Source: Rossellomorea vietnamensis
GTDB lineage: Bacteria > Bacillota > Bacilli > Bacillales > Bacillaceae_B
Assembly (NCBI RefSeq): GCF_008180415.1
Contig: NZ_VTEI01000004.1
Location: forward strand, 111,415 to 175,414
Direction of reading: 5' to 3'
DNA: 64,000 nucleotides
In this document: in pieces, positions 50,637 to 59,711 of the stretch
Position numbering within the stretch: position 1 is the stretch's first letter
Layout of the letters: the number at the start of each line of letters is the position of its first letter
The notes under the pieces: generated by a model
Databases searched by the model: none
The model's input: the letters and a program-made list of their open reading frames with translations, nothing else
What the model was told of the DNA's origin: nothing
Translations under genes and position numbers: made by a program

Positions 50637-51239
50637 TTGGCAAAACTACCAATCAAACCAATTATAAAACTAGCTAAAACCCATGGGCCGGCAGCTGCTA
50701 AGTTCGTGAAGAAGCACGGACCCGCGATATCTCAGGGAGCAGCCTTTGTGGGCAGCGCCGGCAAAATCGCAAAGGATTTTCGGAAAAATAGAAAAGAGTC
50801 TGAGCAGTATCTGGAGAAAAACCACCCACGAAAAATCCGATTTCACCAGTATAAAACAAAAATAGTGCCCGTTCTTCATAACATGAATAGATTAGAACTT
50901 TTTAAAGGTAAATTAGAAGTTGAAGATTTTATCGCGCAAATCAAAGAGGAAGAACAGAAAGAGGCAAGTGTGAAAAAGCCGCTCCATACCAAGCGCCTGA
51001 AAGACTGGAACGATATTTTAATTCAAATGGAGGCGAAAATAGCAGCAAGGGATTATCAGGAATACATCATGATCTATAATAATCCTTCCTATCATAGTGA
51101 GTATTTTACAGGGTATGAAAGGCAGTTGGAAAAGTTCAGGAACCTGGTGGAAAATCAGGACAACGAAGAACTATATGGGTATCTTCTTACGCATACGAAG
51201 AGAAGCAAAGAGGAGATCAAGGTTGATTTTTCTCTGTGA
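50637..51239 (+). CDS. Hypothetical basic protein
   Basis: 200 residues, TTG 50637 after AAGGGGTGA. The N-terminus (KLAKTHGPAAAKFVKKHGPA) repeats a THGPA/KHGPA motif, followed by a weakly hydrophobic stretch, then a long charged helical region (KEEEQKEASVKKPLH ...). No catalytic motif. Similar Bacillus proteins of unknown function are known to me only as hypothetical. Confidence 0.6.
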   Translation: MAKLPIKPIIKLAKTHGPAAAKFVKKHGPAISQGAAFVGSAGKIAKDFRKNRKESEQYLEKNHPRKIRFHQYKTKIVPVLHNMNRLELFKGKLEVEDFIAQIKEEEQKEASVKKPLHTKRLKDWNDILIQMEAKIAARDYQEYIMIYNNPSYHSEYFTGYERQLEKFRNLVENQDNEELYGYLLTHTKRSKEEIKVDFSL

Positions 51240-51436
51240 ATGAAGGTGAATTCTTGTCTAAAATAGGATCATCCCTAATAAGGAGAACTGCTCTTTACTC
51301 AAGTGCTTTACCTGCATACAAGAAGTCTGATGAGTGGATTCTTCCCTAAGGGGATTCAAAATAATTGTTATAGTTATGCTTCAAGTGACAAATGCTTTTC
51401 AGACTAATCTCCACAATGTAACACTATGTAATTTTA

Positions 51437-51472
51437 AAAATCCATTCTCAAACTAATACGAGAATGGATTTC
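51437..51472. terminator. Bidirectional hairpin before the doc gene end
   Basis: ATCCATTCTC / GAGAATGGAT stem with loop AAACTAATAC. On the minus strand it follows the doc stop; the T-run on that strand is short. Confidence 0.6.
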
Positions 51473-51869
51473 ACAATTTTATTGTATATTTTTCTATAGT
51501 TGATACAATTTCTGGGAATTTGTATTTATGTTTAACGACATCAACTGTAAAATCTTGTTCCTCTTCAATTCCCATTATCCATTGATAATGGTTGATTTTC
51601 AAGAAAACAATTAATGAAGCTAGTGCTGTCCGTTTGTTAGCATTATGAAAAGCATGGTTCTTTGCGATTGATTCGAAGAGTGCAGCAGCCTTTTCATAAA
51701 TGGTGATATAAGCATCACTGCCAAATACTGATTGTTTAGGTCGGTTAATAGCTGAATCAAGTAACCCTGCATCTTTTACTCCCAACGGCTCCTGTGGGGA
51801 ATAAAGACGAATTTGTACTGTATTGATGGCAATTACCTGGTTTGTGGTTAGATAAATAATCTCGTCCAT
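51471..51869 (-). CDS. doc: Doc-family toxin (Fic fold)
   Basis: 132 residues. The Fic motif reads HAFHNANKRTA near residue 70, the Doc variant of HPFxxGNG. Doc phosphorylates EF-Tu and stops translation. The N-terminal YLTTNQVIAINTVQIRLYSP and the GLLDSAINRPKQSVFG blocks match phage P1 Doc-type proteins. It overlaps the antitoxin stop by one base (TAATG), so the two are coupled. Confidence 0.88.
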   Translation of the reverse strand: MDEIIYLTTNQVIAINTVQIRLYSPQEPLGVKDAGLLDSAINRPKQSVFGSDAYITIYEKAAALFESIAKNHAFHNANKRTALASLIVFLKINHYQWIMGIEEEQDFTVDVVKHKYKFPEIVSTIEKYTIKL

Positions 51870-52120
51870 TATCTATTTACTAACCCCTTAAACGCTTTGT
51901 CATGTTCTTTAATAACATCATTCAAAATATTCATGAATTCAGCATCAACACCTTCAGGAAGTGTTACATGTTCTTTTTTCCTCAAAACGATTTTCCCATC
52001 CTTTACTTCCGCTTGTACATCATCCCCCTGTGCTAGACCAACTTGTTTAAGTAATTCAGCAGGAAGAGTTATTCCATAACTATTTCCAATCTTAGTAACT
52101 TTTCTATCGAATTGTTCCAA
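51869..52120 (-). CDS. AbrB/MazE-type antitoxin of the Doc pair
   Basis: 83 residues with a swapped-hairpin AbrB fold: RKVTKIGNSYGITLPAELLK QVGLAQGDDVQAEVKDGKIV. The C-terminal 35 residues are probably the disordered segment that covers the toxin. Doc more often pairs with Phd; AbrB-type partners are a known variant. GAGGTGAGC precedes the start. Confidence 0.85.
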   Translation of the reverse strand: MEQFDRKVTKIGNSYGITLPAELLKQVGLAQGDDVQAEVKDGKIVLRKKEHVTLPEGVDAEFMNILNDVIKEHDKAFKGLVNR

Positions 52121-52143
52121 AAGCTCACCTCATTTATATAGTT

Positions 52144-52160
52144 GTTATAACGATTATAAC
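52144..52160 (-). promoter_or_regulatory. Autoregulatory operator/promoter of the AbrB-Doc pair
   Basis: GTTATAA-CGA-TTATAAC, an inverted repeat with 7-bp arms, 24 bases before the antitoxin start. It contains a TATAAT-like -10 on the minus strand. Confidence 0.5.
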
Positions 52161-52232
52161 ATGATTTGCTGAGCATTTAGAAGGGACAGAGGGACAGCTT
52201 CTGCTCGAACTAACCCCTCTGACCCTATTAAT

Positions 52233-53270
52233 TTACTGCCCCACCAACGGATATGTCCTGATTTCCTGTGCCGTATCGTTTATTAAACGAATCTCCCACG
52301 CATTAAAGTCAAGCGCGGCAAGCTGCATGGCGTTTTCAAACACCGTGCGGTCAGCTTCTGTAATGATCTCCTCATCCATCGTATATTGAACAGTCGCATT
52401 TCCGTTTTGGAGTGAAGCGCTCACGACCTCCAATCCTTTTACAATGGCTGAAGAGTAAAATGCATCTTCATTTTCCAATGTGCCCATCGCTTCTAACGTC
52501 TCCGGGAAGGATAGAGGCTCTCCGTTTTCATTCTCAATCTGCTCATCTAAGTCCCCGCCAGGCAGGAACAGAGTCTGCTCTGTGTCTTTGTCGTAAATCG
52601 TATAGTACCCGCGCGACAGTCCTCTTTCGTCTTTAATGATGATAGGCTCATCAATCGGACTTTGAGCGACAATGATGTCTTCCTCGCCATCGGGATTGGT
52701 AAAAGTAATTTCTTCAATGCCATAGAAATCGCTAATTCCTACTAACGAGTCATAGAAGAGAGTCGTCTGGGCGGAGGTGGTTGATAACTGATTTCCTTCT
52801 TCAGTAAAATGCACCTGTAGCTTGGGCCATTCTGCAGATATCTCAGTAAAGGAGCCAAGGATCTCTTGTTCAGAAGGATCATTTTCGATAAGCGACGTCT
52901 TTAACCGTTCTTCGGGTGAAAGGTTTTCCCCTTCTTCACGTGTAATCGTGTAGGCTGTAAGAAACTCGGTCCCTGTATCGTACGGGTGTGAATCAATGAA
53001 GTAATTCGGTGTGATTTGAGCTTCTCCATAGGTGTCAGAGTCCTCATTTCCTTTTGAGGATTCAGCTTCCGTGTCCTCATCCTCGGTGCTGTTTTCTTCA
53101 CTTGTTCCCTCGGTTTCCAGTTCGTCCGTATCCTCTGTCACTGCTGCATCTTGAGAGTTTTCATCAAGAGGTTCGTCACCTTGGGCAGTTGCATCGTTTT
53201 CAGAGTTTTGACAGCTTACCAGCAGAAAAGCTATTGAAGCCATTACAGCTATCCTGGTGATTTTCTTCAC
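52233..53270 (-). CDS. Large lipoprotein with acidic linker
   Basis: 345 residues. Signal peptide with lipobox LLVSC (Cys about 20), then about 65 residues of Asp/Glu/Ser/Thr-rich linker, then a beta-alpha domain. The C-terminal part has two elements that resemble GerMN-like folds (VVSASLQNGNATVQYTMDEE), but I cannot confirm that. Unknown role at the cell surface. The start is supported by AGGAGGAATTAGGAG on the minus strand. Confidence 0.7.
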   Translation of the reverse strand: MKKITRIAVMASIAFLLVSCQNSENDATAQGDEPLDENSQDAAVTEDTDELETEGTSEENSTEDEDTEAESSKGNEDSDTYGEAQITPNYFIDSHPYDTGTEFLTAYTITREEGENLSPEERLKTSLIENDPSEQEILGSFTEISAEWPKLQVHFTEEGNQLSTTSAQTTLFYDSLVGISDFYGIEEITFTNPDGEEDIIVAQSPIDEPIIIKDERGLSRGYYTIYDKDTEQTLFLPGGDLDEQIENENGEPLSFPETLEAMGTLENEDAFYSSAIVKGLEVVSASLQNGNATVQYTMDEEIITEADRTVFENAMQLAALDFNAWEIRLINDTAQEIRTYPLVGQ

Positions 53271-53389
53271 TCCTAATTCCTCCTTTTTTCCTATGTACCC
53301 TTTCCTGGGATATTAAACAGGAAGGGACAGAGGGACAGGTTCCTTCCTCCTCCAAATATCACCAAATACAAGTGGAGCTATGACCTCGA

Positions 53390-53475
53390 CGGTACTTTGA
53401 GAGACACCAGGTTGCTATTTTTCGAAGTCGGGTGTCCGTCGTGACTGGTATGAGAGACACCTGGAATCAGGACCT
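53390..53475. repeat. Decayed GACACC/GGTGTC repeat units
   Basis: GAGAGACACCAGGTTGC, TTTTTCGAAGTCGGGTGTCC and GTCGTGACTGG are followed by a second partial unit. They are related to the array at 36.3-37.4 kb. A GGGACAGAGGGACAGGTTCC element precedes it near 53322. Confidence 0.6.
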
Positions 53476-53540
53476 GCCCCCAGTCCACTAAAGCATTAAA
53501 CATACTGGTTCCAGATCCCAGAACAAAAAGAAAAAGGCAC

Positions 53541-53780
53541 TCAGTTAAGTGTCTTTTTGTCTTGATTATTTGTTAGAGTCGACTTCTGTCTTTCTTTCAA
53601 AAGAGCAATCAGCTGCTCGTTTTGTTCGAGAATCTTTTCGTTCTGCTTAATGGTCTTCCCTACTCCTTTTGCGATATACGGGAGGTAATACAATATGAAT
53701 ACGACGACTGTAATGGCGATTAATCCATAAATAATCCCAACCAAAATAAGAATCACCACATTTCCTTTTTTTAACATCAT
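53541..53780 (-). CDS. Small single-TM protein
   Basis: 79 residues: an N-terminal TM helix (VVILILVGIIYGLIAITVVV FIL) and a charged coiled-coil tail (KQNEKILEQNEQLIALLKER Q). No good ribosome binding site is visible. Possibly a small membrane-anchored helper; unknown. A hairpin (AAAAAGGCACT / AGTGTCTTTTT, about 53529-53556) overlaps its end as a terminator. Confidence 0.5.
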   Translation of the reverse strand: MMLKKGNVVILILVGIIYGLIAITVVVFILYYLPYIAKGVGKTIKQNEKILEQNEQLIALLKERQKSTLTNNQDKKTLN

Positions 53781-54051
53781 GCCATAAACAGGCTCAAAAC
53801 CGGACCAGTTGCTTTAACGACATAGGGATAGAAGGACAAGTGAAATCGATCCCCGCACACCTGTCCTTTTTGTACAATAACTTCAATCCATCCTAACAAG
53901 CAAAGTTCATATGAAAATGATAAAATTTTTAATGACCTAGAAAGTTGAAATAGGTTCAGTGTCACTGTTACGTTGCTTCAAATCAAATTTATATCATCTA
54001 CAATTTATGGCGATAATTGAATCATAATACTGAAGAGGAGTTGTTTTCTCA

Positions 54052-54792
54052 ATGACTGTATCCAATTCATTAACTCATGAGGAAATCAGAGCTATTTTAA
54101 GAGGAGCCGATGCCATTATTGCTCAGGGAGGAAGAACGCTCCTAGCCAAAATTTTGAAAGGCTCACGCGAGAAGAAGGTTCTGGAGCTGGAGTTGGACAA
54201 GTCTCCCGTATATGGCTGCTTTCATTCGGAAAAATTGGATAACATCATGCTGAAAATCGACTGGATGATTGATCATGATTTTCTCGAAATTGAGTACTTT
54301 GGAAAACTTCCTATGATTGTTTACACGGAGAGGGGATGGCTGATCGAATCGGATCAATATACGGATGAATTCATCAGCGAGTGGGAAGAATGGATTTCAC
54401 AGAAAAAAGAAAATCCGGACATGACTTATTTAAAAGATCGGAACCGGCAGATGATTCTTTTGATGCTGCAGAAAATCAAAGAGTCTGGAAATCAAGATTT
54501 CATTCCTTATCTGAAATTATGGAAAGAAATTGATTATAAAAAAGTCAAAACGGAGATTCAAAATACAATTAATGCTTTGGAAGCGAGTGAGCCTGTCGAT
54601 GAAGCAGCAATTTGGGAAAGACAAGGCAGAATTCATGAGGCTTTAAAAGGAGCGGCACCGGAAGATTTCCTTCTGAAGTGTTATGAATGTGGAGACCGAT
54701 TCTTATTTACAGTCGGAGAACAGCAGTTTTATAAGCAGAAAGGGTTTGACTTGCCGAAGAGATGTGGTGACTGCCGCCTCATTAAGGCATAA
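54052..54792 (+). CDS. RQC-minor-1 family DNA-binding protein with zinc ribbon
   Basis: 246 residues. The N-terminal 100 residues (LTHEEIRAILRGADAIIAQG GRTLLAKILKGSREKKVLEL) form a winged-helix RQC-type domain as in RecQ helicases but without a helicase. The C-terminus has a zinc ribbon: KCYECGDRFLFTVGEQQFYK ... PKRCGDCRLIK (C-x2-C, C-x2-C). Function unknown. AGAGGAG precedes ATG 54052. Single gene. Confidence 0.82.
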   Translation: MTVSNSLTHEEIRAILRGADAIIAQGGRTLLAKILKGSREKKVLELELDKSPVYGCFHSEKLDNIMLKIDWMIDHDFLEIEYFGKLPMIVYTERGWLIESDQYTDEFISEWEEWISQKKENPDMTYLKDRNRQMILLMLQKIKESGNQDFIPYLKLWKEIDYKKVKTEIQNTINALEASEPVDEAAIWERQGRIHEALKGAAPEDFLLKCYECGDRFLFTVGEQQFYKQKGFDLPKRCGDCRLIKA

Positions 54793-55088
54793 CTTCCAAC
54801 TAGCGTATTGACGTGCCGGGTGTGAGGTCCTAATGCACTATCGTTATGTTTATTAGATTCATACTGTTAGATAAGGGCAACCTTGGCTACACTAGAGTTA
54901 GAGATTTACTGAAGGAATTGTCCTTACAGATCCTCAAAAACAGTTCAATAAATCTTACACAATCGAGCATGAATATAATGAAAACAGCTCATCAAATATT
55001 TGATTATATTTGGTTTGAAAGGTATATTCAAAGCAAAGTTGGATTCTCTATTTATATTTGTTCACTGAGAGTGAGAGAGGTGAAGCGG

Positions 55089-55820
55089 ATGTTCGAAAAT
55101 ATTGATCGAAAAAAGGAACACCTGGATGCCAATAGACCGTTACCTAAATATACGGTAAAAAGTTTACGTGAAAAGTTATTACTCGAATGGACATATAATT
55201 CAAATGCAATCGAAGGCAACACGCTGACAATTAACGAAACGAAAGTAGTCCTGGAAGGGATTACTGTAGGCGGCAAAACACTTCGAGAACACTTGGAGGT
55301 TCTTAATCATCGGGATGCAATTCAATTTGTAGAGGAGATTGTACTTAAGGATGAGCCTTTGACAGAGTGGCAAATCAAGAATCTGCACCGACTTGTACTA
55401 AAGGGAATTGATGATGAATATGCAGGTGTATATAGGGATCAACAGGTTTTTATTTCTGGAGCTAAGCACATACCCACAGCACCCTTTCTAATAAAAGAAG
55501 AAATGGAGCAGTTGATCCAATGGTATGAACAAGCAGAGACGAAAAGGCTGCATCCGGTTGTTCGCGGAGCTATGTTACATGCTATCTTTGTTGGAATTCA
55601 CCCATTTATTGATGGAAATGGCCGGACATCGCGTTTGTTGCTGAATTTAGAACTGATGAAAAACGGCTTTCCGCCAATTATTATTAAAGTGAAAAATCGG
55701 CTGGCTTATTACGAAGCATTAGACAAAGCACATACACAGAAAGAATATGGTGACTTCATTCAGTTAGTTACCATTGAGGTAGAAGATTCGTTGGATCTTT
55801 ATTTGAGTGCAATAATTTAA
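55089..55820 (+). CDS. Fic-domain AMPylase family protein (class II)
   Basis: 243 residues. Fic motif HPFIDGNGRTSRLL with catalytic His near 171. The N-terminal inhibitory helix motif S-x3-E-G occurs at residues 38-43 (YNSNAIEGNTL), so the enzyme should be self-inhibited until released. Such proteins transfer AMP to target proteins. Start chosen at ATG 55089 (MFENIDRKKEHL), with GAGAGAGGTGAAG before it; a longer frame to 54846 upstream lacks conserved sequence and a ribosome site. It stands alone. Confidence 0.88.
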   Translation: MFENIDRKKEHLDANRPLPKYTVKSLREKLLLEWTYNSNAIEGNTLTINETKVVLEGITVGGKTLREHLEVLNHRDAIQFVEEIVLKDEPLTEWQIKNLHRLVLKGIDDEYAGVYRDQQVFISGAKHIPTAPFLIKEEMEQLIQWYEQAETKRLHPVVRGAMLHAIFVGIHPFIDGNGRTSRLLLNLELMKNGFPPIIIKVKNRLAYYEALDKAHTQKEYGDFIQLVTIEVEDSLDLYLSAII

Positions 55821-55937
55821 AATGCTGGAGGGCCACTCCCTTGGTCCCTCCAAGTATTAACAAATGTAACGGGTTTACCTTGGAAAATGAGACAGATCAC
55901 TGTCCCGCCTAAAAGGTTTGGTGATTAGTTAACATGT

Positions 55938-56534
55938 TTACTGGTCCTTTAACTTTGATTCAACAACCTCTTCACTAATCTCAATCAGTTTATCAGAGAC
56001 TTGATTCTTCAACTTCGTGCCCTCTTTTAGATAAATATGATTTGTGTTTTGGAGCACAAAGATATCTTCTTTATGACCTCCATGATAGCCCTTATTTAAA
56101 AATAGCATGTACTCCTTATTATCAAATGAATATAATTCTTCGTCAAAAGGGATAATCTCCCCGATCTCTCCATCCTTTCGCTGCCTGATTCCTTCCTGGA
56201 TGACTAATTCTAAGATATCCCCCTTTTTATACTGAGTTTCATCAGAACCTTTAAAACTCTTTGTTACTTCAACATGATAGATTCTATCGACTTCAAATAA
56301 AGTCGGGTCCTCTTTGTCAAAAGGCACCTCAACTTCTTTATATTCACTTGGAACGACACCTGTAATGATGGTGTTAGACTCCTCTACTAGTTTGTCGACT
56401 TCGTCATATCCAGGTAAGGCTAATGCACCGGAACGTGAAGGAGTTTCTTTTTTAGCTTCTAAAATTCCATAGGAAGTGGCGCCGCCCAATGTAATCGCCA
56501 AGCCGCAGAGAATACCAGCAGTAAGCTTTTTCAT
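55938..56534 (-). CDS. Hypothetical exported or membrane-anchored protein
   Basis: 198 residues. Positively charged start and one hydrophobic segment (LTAGILCGLAITLGGATSYG), then a soluble domain of beta type (IITGVVPSEYKEVEVPFDKE, YHVEVTKSFKGSDETQYKKG DILEL, EYMLFLNKGYHGG). The pattern of a signalling or binding domain used in several Bacillus cell-surface proteins is plausible, but no family was recognised. AAAGGAGT precedes the ATG on the minus strand. Confidence 0.65.
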   Translation of the reverse strand: MKKLTAGILCGLAITLGGATSYGILEAKKETPSRSGALALPGYDEVDKLVEESNTIITGVVPSEYKEVEVPFDKEDPTLFEVDRIYHVEVTKSFKGSDETQYKKGDILELVIQEGIRQRKDGEIGEIIPFDEELYSFDNKEYMLFLNKGYHGGHKEDIFVLQNTNHIYLKEGTKLKNQVSDKLIEISEEVVESKLKDQ

Positions 56535-56979
56535 GTTAAGTACTCCTTTAAAAGTTAATATGACACTATAAATGAAGTTGGTCCGTATAAGGTAAGGTTT
56601 TAATTCATTACTGAAAATGTACCAAGCCTAATAAATATCCGGCCGAAGGTATCAGCATCTTTGTCTATGTTAAAAAATACAACGCACAACAACTTCCATT
56701 ATTAGGAATGTAAGTGTAACTTAAGTGTATCTCAGCAGAAATGGTTTCGGAAGTAGGATTAGGAAGTATATTTGCGGCAGCCTCGACTTATTAGCTGCAA
56801 TGTTCAATGGAGTTTTACTCGGAGCATTAATAAGAGAAATATAAGTAGTGCTCACCTGAAATTAATCTCTCTTTATAAAATTGAATAGCATTATGTTATT
56901 GTTAATAAGTGGTAATGAATTCATAATATTAAGAAAGATTGAACGATATTTAGAGTTGAAAATAGAAGGGAGACTGACC
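56535..56979. other. Intergenic stretch with a short coding remnant
   Basis: The plus strand near 56740-56843 holds MVSEVGLGSIFAAAST and, after a one-base shift, DLLAAMFNGVLLGALIREI-stop. This looks like the broken C-terminus of a membrane or regulatory protein. Nothing else was seen. Confidence 0.4.
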
Positions 56980-57369
56980 ATGCGAACACTAATTGTCTTG
57001 CTTTTGGGATGCCTGTTGCTGTCCGGTTGTGCTTCAGAAGGCAGCGGATCGATTATAGTTGAAGAACGAAAAGGGGAAGATCAATATGAAGAAATTTTCA
57101 AGGTGAAGGATTCCCATGAGGTGATTGAATTTCTTGATAATCTCCGCTGGCAGACTGAGACACAGGTGATGATGCAGCATTTAGCTGACTATAGGTTCAC
57201 GATTAAGGACAGCGGGGAGGAGGGAGACTGGAGATACTATGTCTGGATTACCCCCGATGGAGATAAGCTTGAAATGACCAGGGAAAGTGACCTGTCAACT
57301 GACTATATAAGGATCTCTGAAGAGGATTCTCAATACCTGTTTAACCTGCTGACAGGAGAGCATCTTTAA
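56980..57369 (+). CDS. Putative lipoprotein
   Basis: 129 residues from ATG 56980 (AGAAGGGAGA just upstream). Signal peptide MRTLIVLLLGCLLLSGC with lipobox LLSGC, then an acidic linker and a small alpha/beta domain (VKDSHEVIEFLDNLRWQTET, YVWITPDGDKLEMTRESDLS). No family recognised. Longer in-frame codons back to 56881 lie before the ribosome site and are not used. Confidence 0.65.
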   Translation: MRTLIVLLLGCLLLSGCASEGSGSIIVEERKGEDQYEEIFKVKDSHEVIEFLDNLRWQTETQVMMQHLADYRFTIKDSGEEGDWRYYVWITPDGDKLEMTRESDLSTDYIRISEEDSQYLFNLLTGEHL

Positions 57370-57474
57370 ATTTCCCTAGCTGGTGGGACTACAGCTATCT
57401 TGTCGAAAACGAGAACACTTACTGTAGACTGCGAGACGTACTCGGGGTCGAGGAACTTGTGACGTTTCTACAGA

Positions 57475-57617
57475 AAAAAGGAACCATGGGGCGTATCCTA
57501 TAGGGTTCCGTTTTGAGGTACTCGAAGTAAAAAATAAGTTCTAATGACACTCAGATTTACACTCAAACTAGTGGCTATAAAAAGTAAAAAGACTCATTAA
57601 CTGACGAGTCTTTTTGT
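57475..57617 (+). terminator. Two hairpin terminators in the spacer
   Basis: AAGGAACC / GGTTCCGTTTT at about 57477-57512, and AAAAAGACTC / GAGTCTTTTTG at 57586-57616. The second is symmetrical and can serve both directions. No gene was seen in 57370-57725. Confidence 0.6.
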
Positions 57618-57725
57618 CTTTTAATATAAATTGGTTCCGGCGTAACCATCTTCCATTAAAGCACCCGGTAGTTTGACAATTTATGCTTTTTTTATTGGTA
57701 TGAATAAGGTATTAAGGTCTTCATA

Positions 57726-58124
57726 TTATTTAGGTAAATTTAGTTGCCACGAAACTCCATAACGGTCATTTAGCCAGCCAAATTTCTTACTGAATCCATA
57801 ATCGCCTATTGGCATGAGTGCTTGTCCACCTTCAATCAGTTTCTGATAAAGATTGTCAAGTTCTTCTTCAGTATTACAAGTAACAAATATTGAGAATGAA
57901 GGTGTGAAGGCAAACTGATGTTTAATATTGCTGTCTATGCACATAAATTCTTGACCTTTTAAGGTGAAAGTAGCCTGCATAACAGTTCCTTCGTCCCCAC
58001 TTTCATTTGCACCATATCGAACAATATTTGTAATTGCTGAATCCTCAATCAGAGATGTGTAATAATTCATTGCCTCTTCTGCTTTGCCCTCTTGAAACAT
58101 TAAAAATGGTGTGACCTTTTCCAT
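57726..58124 (-). CDS. VOC-family protein (PhnB/YjdN-like)
   Basis: 132 residues of the vicinal-oxygen-chelate fold: VTPFLMFQEGKAEEAMNYYT SLIEDSAITNIVRYG, QATFTLKGQEFMCIDSNIKH, and the C-terminal GWLNDRYGVSWQLNLPK, typical for the PhnB subgroup once annotated as 3-demethylubiquinone methyltransferase-like. The function is not known. Short AAAAGGAG site before the ATG on the minus strand. Monocistronic. Confidence 0.85.
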   Translation of the reverse strand: MEKVTPFLMFQEGKAEEAMNYYTSLIEDSAITNIVRYGANESGDEGTVMQATFTLKGQEFMCIDSNIKHQFAFTPSFSIFVTCNTEEELDNLYQKLIEGGQALMPIGDYGFSKKFGWLNDRYGVSWQLNLPK

Positions 58125-58414
58125 TATAAATCTACTCCTTTTAGAATCTATTTACTAAATTATAATTCAAATATCCATTCTTTTACTAACCTGCTCCTTT
58201 AATGGAAGATTCCCTTTTTCAATCAATATTTTACCACAGGTTAGGTTGTTGATTTAACAGTTTAAGATTTGTTTTTGACAGTCAAAGTGGAGAGGGAATT
58301 AACACTCATTTGGGCACCTTTTTTCGAGGACAATAGCTGTTGTTCGGGATAAAAACCTTGTCATATGAACTGCCATTTTTAAGAGTAATGCTTTATAAAC
58401 CTTGATATAATAAG

Positions 58415-58447
58415 AAACTGACCTATGCCAATCCATAGGTCAGTTTT
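58415..58447. terminator. Hairpin in the gap before the 126-bp array
   Basis: AAACTGACCTATG / CATAGGTCAGTTTT with a short loop; T-rich on the right. The rest of 58125-58560 shows no gene. Confidence 0.6.
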
Positions 58448-58560
58448 AATGTCGTTTATACAAAAAGCACAACCTTTTAGGCGTATCCCCATGGTTCTTG
58501 TGGTTGTTTTAGAAAATGATAAGATCATCCTCTGTGGATAACTTATAGCTTTGTTATCCA

Positions 58561-59342
58561 CGTCCAGCTTCAGCGCCTAGCCCCTCGGGGTCAAATAACC
58601 CTCAGAGAATAAAAGGAAAGACCGCCTTTTTTTCTCTGAGGAACATTTGCCTGTCGGGGCTGGACAAGGCGCTTGCGCTTTTGATCCGTCCAGCTTCAGC
58701 GCCTAGCCCCTCGGGGTCAAATAACCCTCAGAGAATAAAAGGAAAGATCGCCTTTTTTTCTCTGAGGAACATTTGCCTGTCGGGGCTGACCGAGGCGCTT
58801 GCGCTTTTGATCCGTCCAGCTTCAGCGCCTGAGGGTCCGTACCCACTGAAACGGACATAGCCCCTCGGGGTCAAATAACCCTCAGAGAATAAAAGGAAAG
58901 ATCGCCTTTTTTTCTTTGAGGAACATTTGCCTGTCGGGGCTGACCGAGGCGCTTGCGCTTTTGATCCGTCCAGCTTCAGCGCCTAGCCCCTCGGGGTCAA
59001 ATAACCCTCAGAGAATAAAAGGAAAGATCGCCTTTTTTTCTCTGAGGAACATTTGCCTGTCGGGGCTGGACAAGGCGCTTGCGCTTTTGATACGTCCAGC
59101 TTCAGCGCCTAGCCCCTCGGGGTCAAATAACCCTCAGAGAATAAAAGGAAAGATCGCCTTTTTTTCTCTGAGGAACATTTGCCTGTCGGGGCTGGACAAG
59201 GCGCTTGCGCTTTTGATACGTCCAGCTTCAGCGCCTAGCCCCTCGGGGTCAAATAACCCTCAGAGAATAAAAGGAAAGATCGCCTTTTTTTCTCTGAGGA
59301 ACATTTGCCTGTCGGGGCTGACCGAGGCGCTTGCGCTTTTGT
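58561..59342. repeat. 126-bp tandem array (six units)
   Basis: CGTCCAGCTTCAGCGCC starts at 58561, 58687, 58813, 58967, 59093 and 59219. The period is 126; the third unit carries a 28-base insertion (near 58830-58858). Each unit contains nested inverted repeats: AGCCCCTCGGGG, CCTCAGAGAA / TTCTCTGAGG around a spacer, and AGCGCCTAGCCCC / GGGGCTG...AGGCGCT. The family is common in Bacillaceae. Because 126 is a multiple of three, the array leaves a 142-codon frame open (58916-59344), which I consider spurious. Confidence 0.92.
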
Positions 59343-59348
59343 AATTCC

Positions 59349-59711
59349 TCACTTCAACTTAATCTGCACCGGCTTGCTTTCCTGCGTATGAATCGTCTGC
59401 GGTTTTCGCGTTGCGAGAGCCTTTCTTTTTACGGAGCTTGTCACACTGTGGATCATTTCTCCTACATCTTGAGCCGACTCAACCAGCGGGTCAACGGCTT
59501 TCATTTTTCCTTTAACATCGTCAGAAATCTGGTTGGCTGTATGGATCAGTTCTTCTGCTTCATCTGTGAGGCTGTTTACGGATGTACGGGCGTCATGCAA
59601 TGTCTTTTTTGTTTCGGCAATTGTGGCCATTACTTTTCGCAATGTGAGGATCAAATAAACGACAAGAATGGTAAACGCGACAGCTGCGATAACAGCACTC
59701 ATCTCAAGCAT
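59349..59711 (-). CDS. DUF948-domain membrane protein (YtxG-like)
   Basis: 120 residues: one TM helix at the N-terminus (VIAAVAFTILVVYLILTLRK V), then a coiled-coil region with the DUF948 pattern (TIAETKKTLHDARTSVNSLT DEAEELIHTANQI), and a variable tail. B. subtilis YtxG, a general-stress protein, has this plan. Start set at ATG 59711 (MLEMSAVIAA), eight bases after GGGAGC; the ATG at 59738 lies before that site. It abuts the 126-bp array. Confidence 0.85.
   Translation of the reverse strand: MLEMSAVIAAVAFTILVVYLILTLRKVMATIAETKKTLHDARTSVNSLTDEAEELIHTANQISDDVKGKMKAVDPLVESAQDVGEMIHSVTSSVKRKALATRKPQTIHTQESKPVQIKLK

Noticed and set aside
54846..55088. N-terminal extension of the Fic protein
   Set aside because: No ribosome binding site and no Fic-family similarity; the sequence begins to match the family after ATG 55089.
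58916..59344. 142-codon reading frame with three near-identical 42-residue blocks
   Set aside because: It is produced by the 126-bp tandem repeats, a multiple of three; no ribosome binding site and the frame follows the repeat boundaries.
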